This document shows positions 8,965 to 18,212 of a DNA stretch of 64,000 nt, one piece after another. The DNA comes from an uncultured Massilia sp. (lineage in GTDB: Bacteria; Pseudomonadota; Gammaproteobacteria; Burkholderiales; Burkholderiaceae). Every line of letters starts with the position of its first letter. The first letter of the stretch is position 1. A program made the position numbers and the translations under genes. Where the stretch lies: assembly GCA_946481275.1 (NCBI GenBank), contig CAMLMV010000028.1:22692-86691 (forward strand). The letters are read 5' to 3'. Under the pieces are notes generated by a model. The model saw nothing but the letters and a program-made list of their open reading frames with translations. It was not told the DNA's origin and searched no databases.

Positions 8965-9216
8965 GCGCCGGATCAGCTGCAGGTTACGCAGGTAGATCGC
9001 GACGCCGAGGCCCTGCCCGGCGACGAACACGGGATCGCGCCGGTGCAGCGCATAGACAAGCAGCACGAGCGCGCCGGCGATGCTCAGGTACCAGAACGAC
9101 ACCGGTATCACACTGCGGCGGTCGCGCTCGCTGGCCAGCCACTGGATGACGAACCGGCCCATGAACACGGCCTGCCCGGCGAAGCCCAGCAGCAGCCACG
9201 CGTCGTCGTCAGCCAT
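8368..9216 (-). CDS. Lipid A biosynthesis N-terminal domain (LAB_N) protein with unusual C-terminal read-through
   Basis: The first about 82 residues (9216 down to about 8970) are a clear LAB_N domain with three hydrophobic helices: GFAGQAVFMGRFVIQWL, VIPVSFWYLSIAG and GVAIYLRNLQLI. Homologues usually stop just after this last helix. Here no stop occurs and the frame continues about 195 codons antisense through lysE, giving a Gln/Arg/Glu-rich tail of low-complexity character that is probably not conserved. Its ATG overlaps the PAP2 stop (ATGGCTGA), so it is the last gene of the envelope operon. Working with lipid or sugar-phosphate carriers is inferred from the operon. Confidence 0.72.
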   Translation of the reverse strand: MADDDAWLLLGFAGQAVFMGRFVIQWLASERDRRSVIPVSFWYLSIAGALVLLVYALHRRDPVFVAGQGLGVAIYLRNLQLIRRSAHGEQRDLGGQHEQHGAHRPVEPDEACAQPGQHGARREQQCDEREPQQRLGDEQRPQQGDVGRGQARLQCLGQDRAEVQHGFRVEQIREKAAEEGLVAGPGRLRLGQLAAGTQALDAEPGEVQRADDGQDARQARQRGQHERHAEDGNEDVDADGRRDAGRGPQAGAAAGYDGGARHDGEVGPRRDQGQRVDAQDEE

Positions 9217-10111
9217 CGTTCCGTCTCCTCTGCACACGCTGGACGAGCCAGACCAGGCCGACGCGCGCCAGGCCGGTCCGTGCCGGCCTCCAGCGCAGCC
9301 ACGCTGCGCTGACGCTCCATGCTTTCCCGGCATCCGGGGGCTGCGCCCGCGACAGACAGACCATCTCCCACGCACCCCACATGAGACACATTGCAGCGAG
9401 CAGGCGCTGCGCAGGCAGCACGACCGGGATGCCGATGTGGCGGCTGACCACGAGGCTCGCCGCGACGGCCATCAGCACCGCGCCGGCCAGCATGCCGGCC
9501 CGCCCCACCGTATGCCAGGGCCCGTGCCGGCGTGCCTGCAGCGCCAGGCCGGACCAGGCGCCGAGCCAGCCGCCCAGCATCCCCCAGAGGACGTCGAGCG
9601 GCCAGTGCACGCCGACCATGATGCGCGACAGCCCGACGAGACTCGCCAGCACGAGCAGCAGGCCGCGCCACAGCCGCCGGCCCTCGACGCCCATGACCCA
9701 GATGCCGGCCAGCGCGAACGCGGCCGCGGCATGGCCGGACGGGAACGACACGCGGCGATAGGCCGGTCCGGCCTGGTGAAACGCGCCGCCCGCGAACACG
9801 GACAACGGGCGCGGCACGTCCACGAATTCCTTGGTGACCTGGGTCCACAGGCCCGCCACGACGGCCGCCAGCAGCGCCGCCCAGAACAGATGCGGCGCGC
9901 GCCGGATCAAGGGCAGCACGAGCGCCAGCGCCACGGCGCCATCGCCCAGCATCGTCAGGTGGAACCAGACGAGGTCGCCGACGGCCTGGCCGCCCCGGTT
10001 CAGCCACAGGAACAACGTGCGGTTGGCACCCGTCCCGAGGATGCCGGCCACGAGCGCCAGCGCGACGGCGGGCGGGAGCCAGGCCCAGGGGGAGCGGAGG
10101 GAAACCGTCAT
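9209..10111 (-). CDS. PAP2-family membrane phosphatase
   Basis: A 300-residue integral membrane enzyme with the full phosphatase tripartite motif: K-x6-RP (KEFVDVPRP), PSGH, and SR-x5-H-x3-D (SRIMVGVHWPLD). Members dephosphorylate undecaprenyl pyrophosphate, phosphatidic acid or lipid A 1-phosphate. The active-site histidine should face the periplasm. It starts 4 bases after the ArnT-like gene and overlaps the LAB_N gene, so a role in lipid-carrier recycling or lipid A modification is likely. Extra helices follow the catalytic core. Confidence 0.9.
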   Translation of the reverse strand: MTVSLRSPWAWLPPAVALALVAGILGTGANRTLFLWLNRGGQAVGDLVWFHLTMLGDGAVALALVLPLIRRAPHLFWAALLAAVVAGLWTQVTKEFVDVPRPLSVFAGGAFHQAGPAYRRVSFPSGHAAAAFALAGIWVMGVEGRRLWRGLLLVLASLVGLSRIMVGVHWPLDVLWGMLGGWLGAWSGLALQARRHGPWHTVGRAGMLAGAVLMAVAASLVVSRHIGIPVVLPAQRLLAAMCLMWGAWEMVCLSRAQPPDAGKAWSVSAAWLRWRPARTGLARVGLVWLVQRVQRRRNDG

Positions 10112-10115
10112 CGCG

Positions 10116-11744
10116 TCACCCGTCGATTCGCACCAGCAGCACGCCGCCCTCGCGGAACAGCACGCAGAAGCGCGGCGGCAAGCCGTCCAGCGCATCGCTG
10201 CGCGTGAGGATGACGTCGCCCGGGCGGGGTACATCCGTCGCGGGCGTGACCGCGGCGCGGTAGACGGAAAAGCTGGGCACGTTGATGCGCCAGCTGCGCA
10301 CCGGCCAGCCGGCCTGCCGGGCCAGCAGCGCGGCCCGCTTGACGGGGCCCTGCTGCAGCTCGGCCGCGGCGGGCAGCAGCAGGCCGCCGATGGCGTACGA
10401 ACAGGCCAGCGCGGCCGCGACGAGCCGCGGCCACGGCCCGGCGGTGCGCGCTCGTTGCGGCCAGAGCGCCAGCAGCAGCACGCCCGCCAGCAGCGCGATC
10501 GCCTGCGCGTGCCAGGCCGCGCCGAACACGTCGTCCCGCGACAGCGCTTCGCGCACGTACGCGTTGCGCGCGCCCGGCGCGGCGAGGCGCAGCACGAGCG
10601 GCAGGGCCGCGACGGCGGCGAGCAACAGCAGCGCGGGCCACAGCGCCGCGGCGCGGCTGCGCGGCGCGTGGCGCCGGCGCGCCATCAGGATGAACAGCGG
10701 CGTCGCGCCGTACAGCAGGTAGTGCGGCAGCTTGGTGCCCGCCAGCGTGAAGAAACCGAGGACGAACAGGAACCAGCACCACAGCAAGGTGTCGAGCGGC
10801 GTCGCGCGCAGACGCCGCACGCCGGGGAGCGTGGCCAGCAGGAGACCCGTGTACGGCAGCACGAGCAGGAGCAAGGCGGGCAGGTAGAAGAACGGGCTGC
10901 CCGCATGCCCTTGCAGCGGCACGAGGAAGCGTTCGACGTTGTGGCGCAGGAAGAAGCCGGCCAGGAACGCGTCGCCTCTGGCCGTGTATTCCAGTACATA
11001 CCAGGGCCCCGCGACGGCGAGCAGGATCAGCCAGCCGACGGGGTCGCGCACCGCGCGCCACCAGTGACGCATCCGTCCCTGCAGCCCGAACGCGAGCGCG
11101 CTGGCGGCCCCCGGCACGAGCAGCGCGACGGGCCCCTTCGTCAGCACGCCGAGCGCGATCCAGAAGAATGCCCGGCGGCGCCAGCGCGGCTGCGGATCGG
11201 TCAGCTCGCGGTAGACGTCGAACAGCGCCAGCGCGAGAAACAGATTCAGCAGCGCGTCGGCGATCGCGCCCCGGCCCACCACGACGACGCCGGCGCTGGT
11301 GGCGGCGATGAACGCGGCGGCGCGCCCAGTGTCGCGCCCGGCGTCTGGATCAGGGACGCGGCGCACGAAAGCGTAGATGGCAGCGACCCACGCCATGGCC
11401 GCGAGCGCCGACGGAAGCCGCAGCGCGAATTCGTCCAGGCCGAACAGGTGCACGGACGCGGCCTGCAGCCAGTAGATGAGGATCGGTTTGTCGAAGCGGG
11501 GCTGGCCGTTCAGCCACGTCGACACGTAGTCGCCCCGCGCCAGCATTTCCCGTGTCGCCTCGCCGAACGCACCCTCGTCCACGTCGAACAGCGGGATCGA
11601 CCCCAGGTTGTGGAACAGCCCGAGCCACACGGCTACCGCGAGCAGCGCCGGCCACGCCCAGGGCGCCAGCACGGCCCGCGTGCCGGACCAACGGTCTTGT
11701 GCCGGCTGCGTCGGCGCCAGCAGCTCTGGTCCCCGCGTGGTCAT
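10116..11744 (-). CDS. ArnT-like glycosyltransferase family 39 membrane protein
   Basis: A 542-residue polytopic protein. The N-terminal periplasmic loop holds the GT-C acidic motif FDVDEGAFGEATREML, followed by FDKPILIYWLQA, both typical of ArnT/PMT enzymes. GVLTKGPVALLVPG, with the conserved Lys, and FFLRHNVERF follow. It would transfer a sugar from an undecaprenyl-phosphate carrier to lipid A or another envelope acceptor. Its ATG overlaps the upstream GT2 stop by 4 bases. The GT2-GT39 pair mimics arnC-arnT, but no other arn sugar genes are in the window, so the sugar is unknown. Confidence 0.9.
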   Translation of the reverse strand: MTTRGPELLAPTQPAQDRWSGTRAVLAPWAWPALLAVAVWLGLFHNLGSIPLFDVDEGAFGEATREMLARGDYVSTWLNGQPRFDKPILIYWLQAASVHLFGLDEFALRLPSALAAMAWVAAIYAFVRRVPDPDAGRDTGRAAAFIAATSAGVVVVGRGAIADALLNLFLALALFDVYRELTDPQPRWRRRAFFWIALGVLTKGPVALLVPGAASALAFGLQGRMRHWWRAVRDPVGWLILLAVAGPWYVLEYTARGDAFLAGFFLRHNVERFLVPLQGHAGSPFFYLPALLLLVLPYTGLLLATLPGVRRLRATPLDTLLWCWFLFVLGFFTLAGTKLPHYLLYGATPLFILMARRRHAPRSRAAALWPALLLLAAVAALPLVLRLAAPGARNAYVREALSRDDVFGAAWHAQAIALLAGVLLLALWPQRARTAGPWPRLVAAALACSYAIGGLLLPAAAELQQGPVKRAALLARQAGWPVRSWRINVPSFSVYRAAVTPATDVPRPGDVILTRSDALDGLPPRFCVLFREGGVLLVRIDG

Positions 11745-12775
11745 GGCCGCTCCCGCGCCGGACGCGGCCGTTGGTGCGACGGCAGGTCGTCGCCGGCGCC
11801 GCCCACCGTCTCGCGCACGAGGTAGGCCGGGGCACCGCCCGCCTCGAACCAGGTGCGGGCCAGCATTTCCGTCAGGATGCCCGTGCAGACAAATTGCACG
11901 CCGATCACGACGAGCAGGATGCCGAGCAGTAGCAGCGGGCGCCCGGCGATGGCGGCGCCCTCGCCCAGCTTGAGCCACGTGAGCCAGCCCAGCACGGCCA
12001 GCCCGGCGCTGCAGCACCCGAGCCCGATGCGGCCGAAGAAATGGCCGGGGCTGGCGCGGAAGCGCACGAAGAACGCCATCGTGAGCAGGTCCAGCAAGAC
12101 CCGCACGGCGCGTCCCAGGCCGGAGGCGCCGTATTTCGAGCGCCCGTGCCGGCGCGGAAAATGGCTGACCTCTTCCTCGCCGATGCGGTCCGGCGACGTC
12201 AGTGTCGCCATCCAGCTCGGGATGAAACGGTGCATCTCGCCGTACAGGCGCACCCGGCGCAGCACGGCGGCACGGTAGACCTTCAACGTGCAGCCGTAGT
12301 CGTGCAGCGGCACGCCCGTCAGCAGCCCGATCAGGCGATTGCCCAGCCGCGACGGCAGGCGCCGCCACAGGCCGTCGCGGCGCGCGCGGCGCCATCCGAC
12401 GAGGAGGTCGAGGTCTTCGTCGAGCAGGCGGCGCACCATCCGCACGATGTCGTGGGGATTGTTCTGCAGGTCGCCATCCAGGGTGGCGATGACGGTGCCG
12501 CGCGCGAGGTCGATGCCGGCCTGCATGGCCGCCGTCTGCCCGAAGCCGCGGCGCAGGATCGCGCCGCTCAGGTGGCGGGGGCACGCGCCGACCGCATCGC
12601 GGATACGTTCGCTGGTGCGGTCGCGGCTGCCGTCGTCCACGAGGATCAGTTGCCACGGCCATGGCGCGCCCGCCAGCGCGGCCTGGACCTGCGTCGCCAG
12701 CGGCAGCACGTTGTCTTCCTCGTCGCGCAGCGGCACGACGATGGACAGGCAGTGGCCGGCGCCCGCCTCACGCAT
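11741..12775 (-). CDS. Glycosyltransferase family 2, polyprenyl-phosphate sugar transferase (ArnC/DPM1-like)
   Basis: 344 residues. A GT-A catalytic domain contains SIVVPLRDEEDN, VDDGSRD and ATLDGDLQNNP (the DxD-type metal site). GRSKYG then precedes two C-terminal membrane helices near residues 235-300. This layout is that of enzymes loading a sugar onto undecaprenyl phosphate on the cytoplasmic face. The start at 12775 is preferred because GAGGT lies 7 bases upstream; an in-frame ATG ten codons earlier has no such site. It is the first gene of the four-gene envelope operon. Confidence 0.92.
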   Translation of the reverse strand: MREAGAGHCLSIVVPLRDEEDNVLPLATQVQAALAGAPWPWQLILVDDGSRDRTSERIRDAVGACPRHLSGAILRRGFGQTAAMQAGIDLARGTVIATLDGDLQNNPHDIVRMVRRLLDEDLDLLVGWRRARRDGLWRRLPSRLGNRLIGLLTGVPLHDYGCTLKVYRAAVLRRVRLYGEMHRFIPSWMATLTSPDRIGEEEVSHFPRRHGRSKYGASGLGRAVRVLLDLLTMAFFVRFRASPGHFFGRIGLGCCSAGLAVLGWLTWLKLGEGAAIAGRPLLLLGILLVVIGVQFVCTGILTEMLARTWFEAGGAPAYLVRETVGGAGDDLPSHQRPRPARERP

Positions 12776-12979
12776 GGCGGACCTCGTGACGGCGGACGTG
12801 TGCAAAAGGGCGTGGCGTGGCGATGACGGCCATCATTCAATCTCCTTGTCGGCGCCGGCCGCGGCGGGCTGGCAGCGGTATCTTCGCGTGTGCCGGGGAT
12901 GCGGAGACGATTCAGGTCAAACGTGCGCGGATCATGCGACAATCGGCCGTCTAGCAAGAACTCGACAGAAATAACGCGA

Positions 12980-13759
12980 ATGAGGAATTACGCAAGATCG
13001 GTCCGCTACACAGTGTGTCATGCGCTGCTGGCGTGCGCGCTGGCCGCGGGCCCGATGGCGCGGGCGCTGGAAGTCCGCGTCGCCTCGCAGGAAGTGCTGG
13101 AACCGAAGTGGCTGCGCGAAGGCGCGCGCGTCACCGGCATCTGCCCGGACATCATGGCCGCCATCCAGGAGATCGAACCGCGCTTGCATTTCACGGGCTG
13201 GCAGCGCTACAGCCGCTCGCTGTCCGGCATCGAAACGGGACTGGAGACGGGCACGCTGGATGCCGCCTGCGGCCTCGTGTCGTCGCCGCGCCGGCTCGGC
13301 ATCGGGCAGCCTGTGGGCAAGCCGATCTACCAGGTGCGCCATTACCTCGTGGTGCGCAGGAACGACCCCGTCACGATCGAGTCGGAAGAAGACCTGGCCC
13401 GGCTGGGCGATCTCGTCACGACCCAGCGCGCCTCGGTGTTCACGGAACGCCTGGTCGCCGCCGGCGTGCGGATCGACGACGCGACCGACGACAACCGCGC
13501 GAACCTGCGCAAGATCCTCGCCGGACACGGCCGCTTTGCCTACGTCAACGACCTCACCTTGCGCTACCTGATCCACAAGGAGGGCCTGGAAAACCGCGTG
13601 CGCGTGCTGCCCGTCGTGCTGGCAGACGAACCGACGTATTTCTGGGTCAGCCACAGGGCCGCGCCCGCGCTTGCGCCGCTGCTGGGCGCCGCCCTCGACA
13701 AGCTGAAGGCGAGCGGCGAGCTGGACCGCATTTACGCGCGCTGGGCCGACATGCCCTGA
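12980..13759 (+). CDS. Periplasmic solute-binding protein, family 3
   Basis: 259 residues. A signal peptide (HALLACALAAGPMARA) is followed by a bilobed SBP_bac_3 domain: a segment with GICPDIMAAI, then TGWQRYSRSLSGIETG, and a C-terminal helix ending LDRIYARWADMP. No permease or ATPase genes are adjacent. In this lineage such orphan proteins often serve as sensory or uncharacterised binding proteins, so transport is not certain. The N-terminal VRVASQEVLEPKWL does not show the canonical amino-acid Arg/Asp pair clearly. It is convergent with the SMR exporter. Confidence 0.85.
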   Translation: MRNYARSVRYTVCHALLACALAAGPMARALEVRVASQEVLEPKWLREGARVTGICPDIMAAIQEIEPRLHFTGWQRYSRSLSGIETGLETGTLDAACGLVSSPRRLGIGQPVGKPIYQVRHYLVVRRNDPVTIESEEDLARLGDLVTTQRASVFTERLVAAGVRIDDATDDNRANLRKILAGHGRFAYVNDLTLRYLIHKEGLENRVRVLPVVLADEPTYFWVSHRAAPALAPLLGAALDKLKASGELDRIYARWADMP

Positions 13760-13764
13760 CCGGA

Positions 13765-14085
13765 TCAGGCCGGCGTCAGCAGCTTGAGGCCGATGATGCC
13801 GGCAGCGATGAGACCGATCGACAGCAGGCGCAGCGCGCCGGCCGGCTCGCCCAGCAGCACCATCCCCGCCACCGCCGTGCCGACCGTGCCGATGCCGGTC
13901 CAGACCGCGTACGCCGTACCAAGCGGCAAAGTCCGCAGCGCGAGGCCCAGCATGCCGACGCTGCCCGCCATCGTGGCCAGCGTAAACACGGAGGGCCACA
14001 GGCGCGTGAAGCCCGCCGTGTATTTGAGTCCGACCGCCCACGCGACTTCCAGCAGGCCCGCCACGGCCAGGTAGATCCAGCTCAT
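13765..14085 (-). CDS. sugE: SMR-family exporter, Gdx/SugE type
   Basis: 106 residues with four helices. It opens [23 protein letters not shown] with the essential Glu in helix 1, then [14 protein letters not shown], closely following the guanidinium exporter subgroup (Gdx, formerly SugE) instead of EmrE. It works as an antiparallel dimer driven by protons. GGGAG sits before the ATG, and TATACT on the minus strand (14117-14122) could be a -10. I looked for the guanidine riboswitches that often precede such genes and saw none. An in-frame upstream extension to 14310 has no support. Confidence 0.9.
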   Translation of the reverse strand: MSWIYLAVAGLLEVAWAVGLKYTAGFTRLWPSVFTLATMAGSVGMLGLALRTLPLGTAYAVWTGIGTVGTAVAGMVLLGEPAGALRLLSIGLIAAGIIGLKLLTPA

Positions 14086-14248
14086 CGATTGCTCCCGCGC
14101 GATGAAAAAACCCGCCAGTATAGCACCGGCCCGCCGAGGCCGCCCCGGCGCCGCGAAATCGAGGCGTCCTCTGCAGGATTCCCGCCCCTGCTTTAAGATG
14201 CCCTCTCTTCGCCGCAGGACGCGGCGGATCAACGAAACAGGAGTACCG

Positions 14249-15313
14249 ATGACGACTTTGTTTGACCCGATCAAGGTCGGCAGCCTCGAGCTGCCGAACC
14301 GCATCATCATGGCGCCGCTGACCCGCTCGCGCGCCGTGGGCGCCGGCCGCGTGCCGAACGCCCTGATGGCCGAATACTACGTACAGCGTGCCTCGGCCGG
14401 CCTGATCCTGTCGGAAGCGACCTCGGTGACCCCGATGGGCGTGGGCTATGCCGACACCCCGGGCATCTGGTCCGACGAACAGGTCGAAGGCTGGAAGCAG
14501 GTCACCGCCGCCGTGCACGAGGCGGGCGGCCGCATCTTCCTGCAGCTGTGGCACGTGGGCCGCATCTCCGACCCGATCTTCCTGGACGGCGAGCTGCCGG
14601 TCGCGCCGTCGGCCATCCAGCCGAAGGGCCACGTCAGCCTCGTGCGCCCCGTAAAGCCGTACGCCACCCCGCGCGCGCTGGCACTCGAGGAAATCCCGGC
14701 CATCGTCGCCGCCTACCGCAAGGGCGCGGAGAACGCGAAGAAGGCCGGTTTCGACGGCGTCGAGATCCACGGCGCCAACGGCTACCTGCTCGACCAGTTC
14801 CTGCAGGACAGCACCAACCAGCGCACGGATGCCTACGGCGGCCCGATCGAGAACCGCGCCCGCCTGATGCTGGAAGTGACGGACGCGTGCATCGCCGTGT
14901 GGGGCGCGGACCGCGTCGGCATGCACCTGGCACCCCGCCGCGACGCCCACGACATGGGCGACTCCACGCCGCTGGACACCTTCGGCTACGTGGCACGCGA
15001 GCTGGGCAAGCGCGGCATCGCATTCATCTGCGCCCGCGAAGCGATCGGCGAGGACCGCCTCGGTCCGCAGTTGAAGAAAATTTTCGGCGGCGTCTACATC
15101 GCCAACGAAAAGCTGACGAAGGAAAGCGCCGAGAAACTGCTCACGAGCGGAGACGCGGACGCCGTCGCCTTCGGTCAATGGTTCATCGCCAACCCGGACC
15201 TGCCGGAACGCCTGAAGCGCAATGCGCCGCTGAACGCGCCGCGTCCGGACAAGTTCTATGCGTCGACCGCCGAAGGCTACACGGACTATCCGGCCCTGCA
15301 GGCCAACGGCTGA
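14249..15313 (+). CDS. Alkene reductase, old yellow enzyme family
   Basis: A 354-residue FMN-dependent TIM-barrel ene-reductase of the NemA/xenobiotic reductase type, which uses NAD(P)H to reduce activated alkenes and nitro compounds. It begins [17 protein letters not shown] and has the FMN segment MAPLTRSRA. The substrate-binding HGANGY places His174, Asn177 and the proton-donor Tyr179 as in the family, and [12 protein letters not shown] follows. The ATG at 14249 has AGGAG at 14239-14243. A strong hairpin follows the stop. Neighbouring electrophile genes (azoR, sugE) suggest detoxification, by inference only. Confidence 0.95.
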   Translation: MTTLFDPIKVGSLELPNRIIMAPLTRSRAVGAGRVPNALMAEYYVQRASAGLILSEATSVTPMGVGYADTPGIWSDEQVEGWKQVTAAVHEAGGRIFLQLWHVGRISDPIFLDGELPVAPSAIQPKGHVSLVRPVKPYATPRALALEEIPAIVAAYRKGAENAKKAGFDGVEIHGANGYLLDQFLQDSTNQRTDAYGGPIENRARLMLEVTDACIAVWGADRVGMHLAPRRDAHDMGDSTPLDTFGYVARELGKRGIAFICAREAIGEDRLGPQLKKIFGGVYIANEKLTKESAEKLLTSGDADAVAFGQWFIANPDLPERLKRNAPLNAPRPDKFYASTAEGYTDYPALQANG

Positions 15314-15328
15314 CGCCGCCCCGATGTG

Positions 15329-15351
15329 CGGACGGGCACCTTGCCCGTCCG
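15329..15351 (+). terminator. Hairpin terminator after the alkene reductase gene
   Basis: A 10-bp perfect stem (CGGACGGGCA / TGCCCGTCCG) with a CCT loop lies 15 bases after the stop. The run that follows is pyrimidine-rich (GGCATTTCTCTCCTTCC) and lacks a long T tract, so termination strength is uncertain. Confidence 0.5.
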
Positions 15352-15508
15352 GGCATTTCTCTCCTTCCTCATGCATATATCCCGGTAGAAAAACCTTCGA
15401 TCGGGGGCGTCACCGATACGAATACTATTGCTGACATGATATTCTTGTGAGATTCCTACTGGCCGTGGTCACAAGCCGCGGCCTTCGTTCAGCCTCGCAA
15501 GGAGTCCC

Positions 15509-18199
15509 GTGAAGACCTGCCTACCCCGCCTGTTGCCGCTCGCCGTCGCTACCGCGCTGGCGTTTGCCGCCGCCCCTGTCGTCCACGCTGCCGCCGCCAC
15601 GCCGGCGCGCGCCGAAAACGCCTTCCTGTCCCAGCTCGATGCGGCCGCCCGCTCGGCGCGCGTGTCCAATGTCGACTACCAGCTCGACTTCACGCTCACG
15701 GGCAAGGAAACGTTCAGCGGCACGACCACGCTCACCTTCGACCTGAAGGATGCGGACAGCCCGCTCACCGTCGACCTCGACAAGGCCACGATCAGGTCGC
15801 TGACCGTCAACGGCAAGACCGTCACGCCGCGCTACAACGGCTGGTTCATCACGCTGCCCGCCCAGGACCTCGCCCGTGGCCGCAACACGGTCGTCGTCGC
15901 GTACGAGCGTCCCCACAGCACGAATGGCGAAGGCCTGCACCGCATGGTCGACCCCGTCGACGGCCGCGTCTACACGTATTCGCATTTCGAACCGGCCGCC
16001 GCGCACCAGATGTTCGCCGTGTTCGACCAGCCCGACCTGAAGGCCACGTACCAGGTGACCGTCAGCGTCCCGGCCGACTGGCAGGTGATCTCGACGACGC
16101 GCGAGACGAACGTCGCGCCTTCCGGCGACCTGCGCCGCTGGACGTTCGCCAAGACCAAGAAACTGAGCCCGTACAATTTCTCGATGCACGCGGGTCCGTA
16201 CAAGATGTGGGAAGACACGAGCGGCAAGTATCCGATGCGCCTGTTCGCGCGCCAGTCCGTCGCGGCACAGGTCAAGCCGGCCGAATGGTTCAGGTACACG
16301 AAGGCCGGCCTCGCGTTCTTCGACGACTACTTCGGCATCCCCTACCAGTTCGAGAAATACGACCAGGTCCTCGTGCCGGACTTCCTGTACGGCGCGATGG
16401 AAAACGCGGCCGCGATCACGTTCGCCGAGCGCGCCTTCATGTACAAGGCCGACATGACGGCCGAACAGCGCGCGCGCCTGGCCTACGTCATCATGCACGA
16501 GATGGCGCACCAGTGGTTCGGCGACCTCGTCACGATGCAGTGGTGGAACGGCCTGTGGCTGAACGAGAGCTTCGCCTCGTTCATGGGCACGCTCGCGACG
16601 GCCGAGTCGACGGAATTCAAGGACGCATGGCGCGCCTTCTACTCCGACGGCAAACAGCGCGCATACGAGCAGGACCAGCGCACCACCACGCACCCGATCG
16701 AGGTCCCGGTGCCGTCGACGCGGAACGCGTTCGACAACATCGACGCCATCACGTATTCGAAAGGCGCCTCCACGCTGATGCAGCTGCGCCACCTGCTGGG
16801 CGCCGACGTGTTCCGCAAGGGCGTGCACAACTACCTCGTCAAATACCAGTACCGCAACGCGAAGCTGGACGACTTCATCGGCAGCCTCGGCCAGGCCGCC
16901 GGCCGCGACCTGACGGGCTGGACGAAGGAATGGCTGTACCAGCCGGGCGTCAACACGATTGCCGCCAACTACACGTGCAAGGCCGGCAAGGTCACCGGCT
17001 TCACGCTTGCCCAGACCGCGCAGAGCAAGGCCCTGCCGACCCTGCGCGAACAGCGCGTGCAGGTGGCCGCCTTCCGCCTGGACGGCAAGGACTACAAGCT
17101 CGAGCGTAACGTCGCCGTCACGTACGAGGGCGCGAAGACACCCGTCCCGGCCATGAACGGCGCCGCCTGTCCGGACCTCGTCTACCCGAACTACGGCGAC
17201 TGGGGCTTCGTGAAGGTCCAGCTCGATCCGCGTTCGTTCGACAGCGCACGCAGCCACCTGGCCGCCGTCGATGACCCGCTGCTGCGCGCCATGCTGTGGC
17301 AAAGCCTGTGGGACGGCGTCCGCGACGGCAAGCTGCCCCTGAACGACTTCCTGTCCACGGCGCTGAATAACGCGCCGCAGGAAAAAGACTACACGCTGCT
17401 CGGCGACGTGCTGGGCAAGGTCGTCGCGTCCAAGCGCTACCTCGACCTGATGGATCCGCCGGCCGGGTCACTGTCCGCATCACAGTCCGCCTCGCAGTCC
17501 TCGTATTCCCGGGCCGTCACGCGCCAGCTGGAAGACATGGCCTGGACCAGCACCCTCGCGAACAAGGGCGACGACAACTTCCAGCGCCGCTGGTTCGCCA
17601 ACTACATCGCCGTCGCCAGCTCGTCGGAGGCACTGCGCCGCCTCGCCGCCATCCTCGACGGCAAGGAACAGGTCGACGGCCTCGCGATCAACCAGGACCT
17701 GCGCTGGACCATCATCGGCCGCCTGAACCGCTACAACTACCCCGGCGCCGCCGCGCTCGTCGAGGCCGAGCAGGCGCGCGACAAGTCCGACGCGGGCCAG
17801 GCCGCCGCCCTGACGGCCGTCGTCAGCCGCCCCGACCCGGCCGTCAAGACCGAGTGGCTCGGCACCGTGCACGACCTGCAGACGAAGCTGCCGTTCTCGA
17901 AGGTGCGCACGGCGATGGAGCACCTGTACCCGGCCGAGCAGCACGACCTGGGCGAACAGACGGCCGCCGCGCGTCTTGCGCGCCTGCCGCAGCTCGACAA
18001 GTCCGCCGGTCCCGTCTACATGCGCGCCTACGGTCCGGCACTGATCCCGGCCGGCTGCACGCCCGCCAGCGTCCAGCGCCTGCAAGCGGCCGTCGACGCC
18101 GGCAAGGACCTGTCCGCCGGCACCCGCCGCGCCCTGCTCGACGCACTGCAGGAAGACCAGCGCTGCGTCACCATTCGCCAGGCCATGACCGCGCACTGA
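15509..18199 (+). CDS. M1-family metallo-aminopeptidase
   Basis: An 896-residue zinc aminopeptidase. A signal peptide (ALAFAAAPVVHAAAA) suggests the periplasm. The exopeptidase motif GAMEN is at residues 295-299 and the zinc motif HEMAH starts at His330, with the third ligand in the NESFASF helix 18 residues later. The catalytic tyrosine region and an ERAP1-like C-terminal helical domain follow. The start is GTG with AAGGAG at 15499-15504. An 8-bp hairpin (15461-15483) lies in the leader. It trims N-terminal residues from peptides. A small membrane-anchored protein gene follows after 13 bases. Confidence 0.95.
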   Translation: MKTCLPRLLPLAVATALAFAAAPVVHAAAATPARAENAFLSQLDAAARSARVSNVDYQLDFTLTGKETFSGTTTLTFDLKDADSPLTVDLDKATIRSLTVNGKTVTPRYNGWFITLPAQDLARGRNTVVVAYERPHSTNGEGLHRMVDPVDGRVYTYSHFEPAAAHQMFAVFDQPDLKATYQVTVSVPADWQVISTTRETNVAPSGDLRRWTFAKTKKLSPYNFSMHAGPYKMWEDTSGKYPMRLFARQSVAAQVKPAEWFRYTKAGLAFFDDYFGIPYQFEKYDQVLVPDFLYGAMENAAAITFAERAFMYKADMTAEQRARLAYVIMHEMAHQWFGDLVTMQWWNGLWLNESFASFMGTLATAESTEFKDAWRAFYSDGKQRAYEQDQRTTTHPIEVPVPSTRNAFDNIDAITYSKGASTLMQLRHLLGADVFRKGVHNYLVKYQYRNAKLDDFIGSLGQAAGRDLTGWTKEWLYQPGVNTIAANYTCKAGKVTGFTLAQTAQSKALPTLREQRVQVAAFRLDGKDYKLERNVAVTYEGAKTPVPAMNGAACPDLVYPNYGDWGFVKVQLDPRSFDSARSHLAAVDDPLLRAMLWQSLWDGVRDGKLPLNDFLSTALNNAPQEKDYTLLGDVLGKVVASKRYLDLMDPPAGSLSASQSASQSSYSRAVTRQLEDMAWTSTLANKGDDNFQRRWFANYIAVASSSEALRRLAAILDGKEQVDGLAINQDLRWTIIGRLNRYNYPGAAALVEAEQARDKSDAGQAAALTAVVSRPDPAVKTEWLGTVHDLQTKLPFSKVRTAMEHLYPAEQHDLGEQTAAARLARLPQLDKSAGPVYMRAYGPALIPAGCTPASVQRLQAAVDAGKDLSAGTRRALLDALQEDQRCVTIRQAMTAH

Positions 18200-18212
18200 C
18201 GGCACACTGAGC

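Noticed and set aside
10116..12662. A single long minus frame that would fuse part of the GT2 region to the ArnT-like protein
   Set aside because: Its first 306 codons lie in another frame of the GT2 gene and are low complexity; the true ArnT-like start is the ATG at 11744 overlapping the GT2 stop.
14086..14248. Guanidine riboswitch upstream of the SugE/Gdx gene
   Set aside because: No ykkC-type core or paired ACGR-loop hairpins were found in the leader on the minus strand.
15461..15483. 8-bp hairpin in the leader of the M1 aminopeptidase gene as a riboswitch or terminator
   Set aside because: A single stem with one G-U pair, no T tract and no recognised ligand-binding core.
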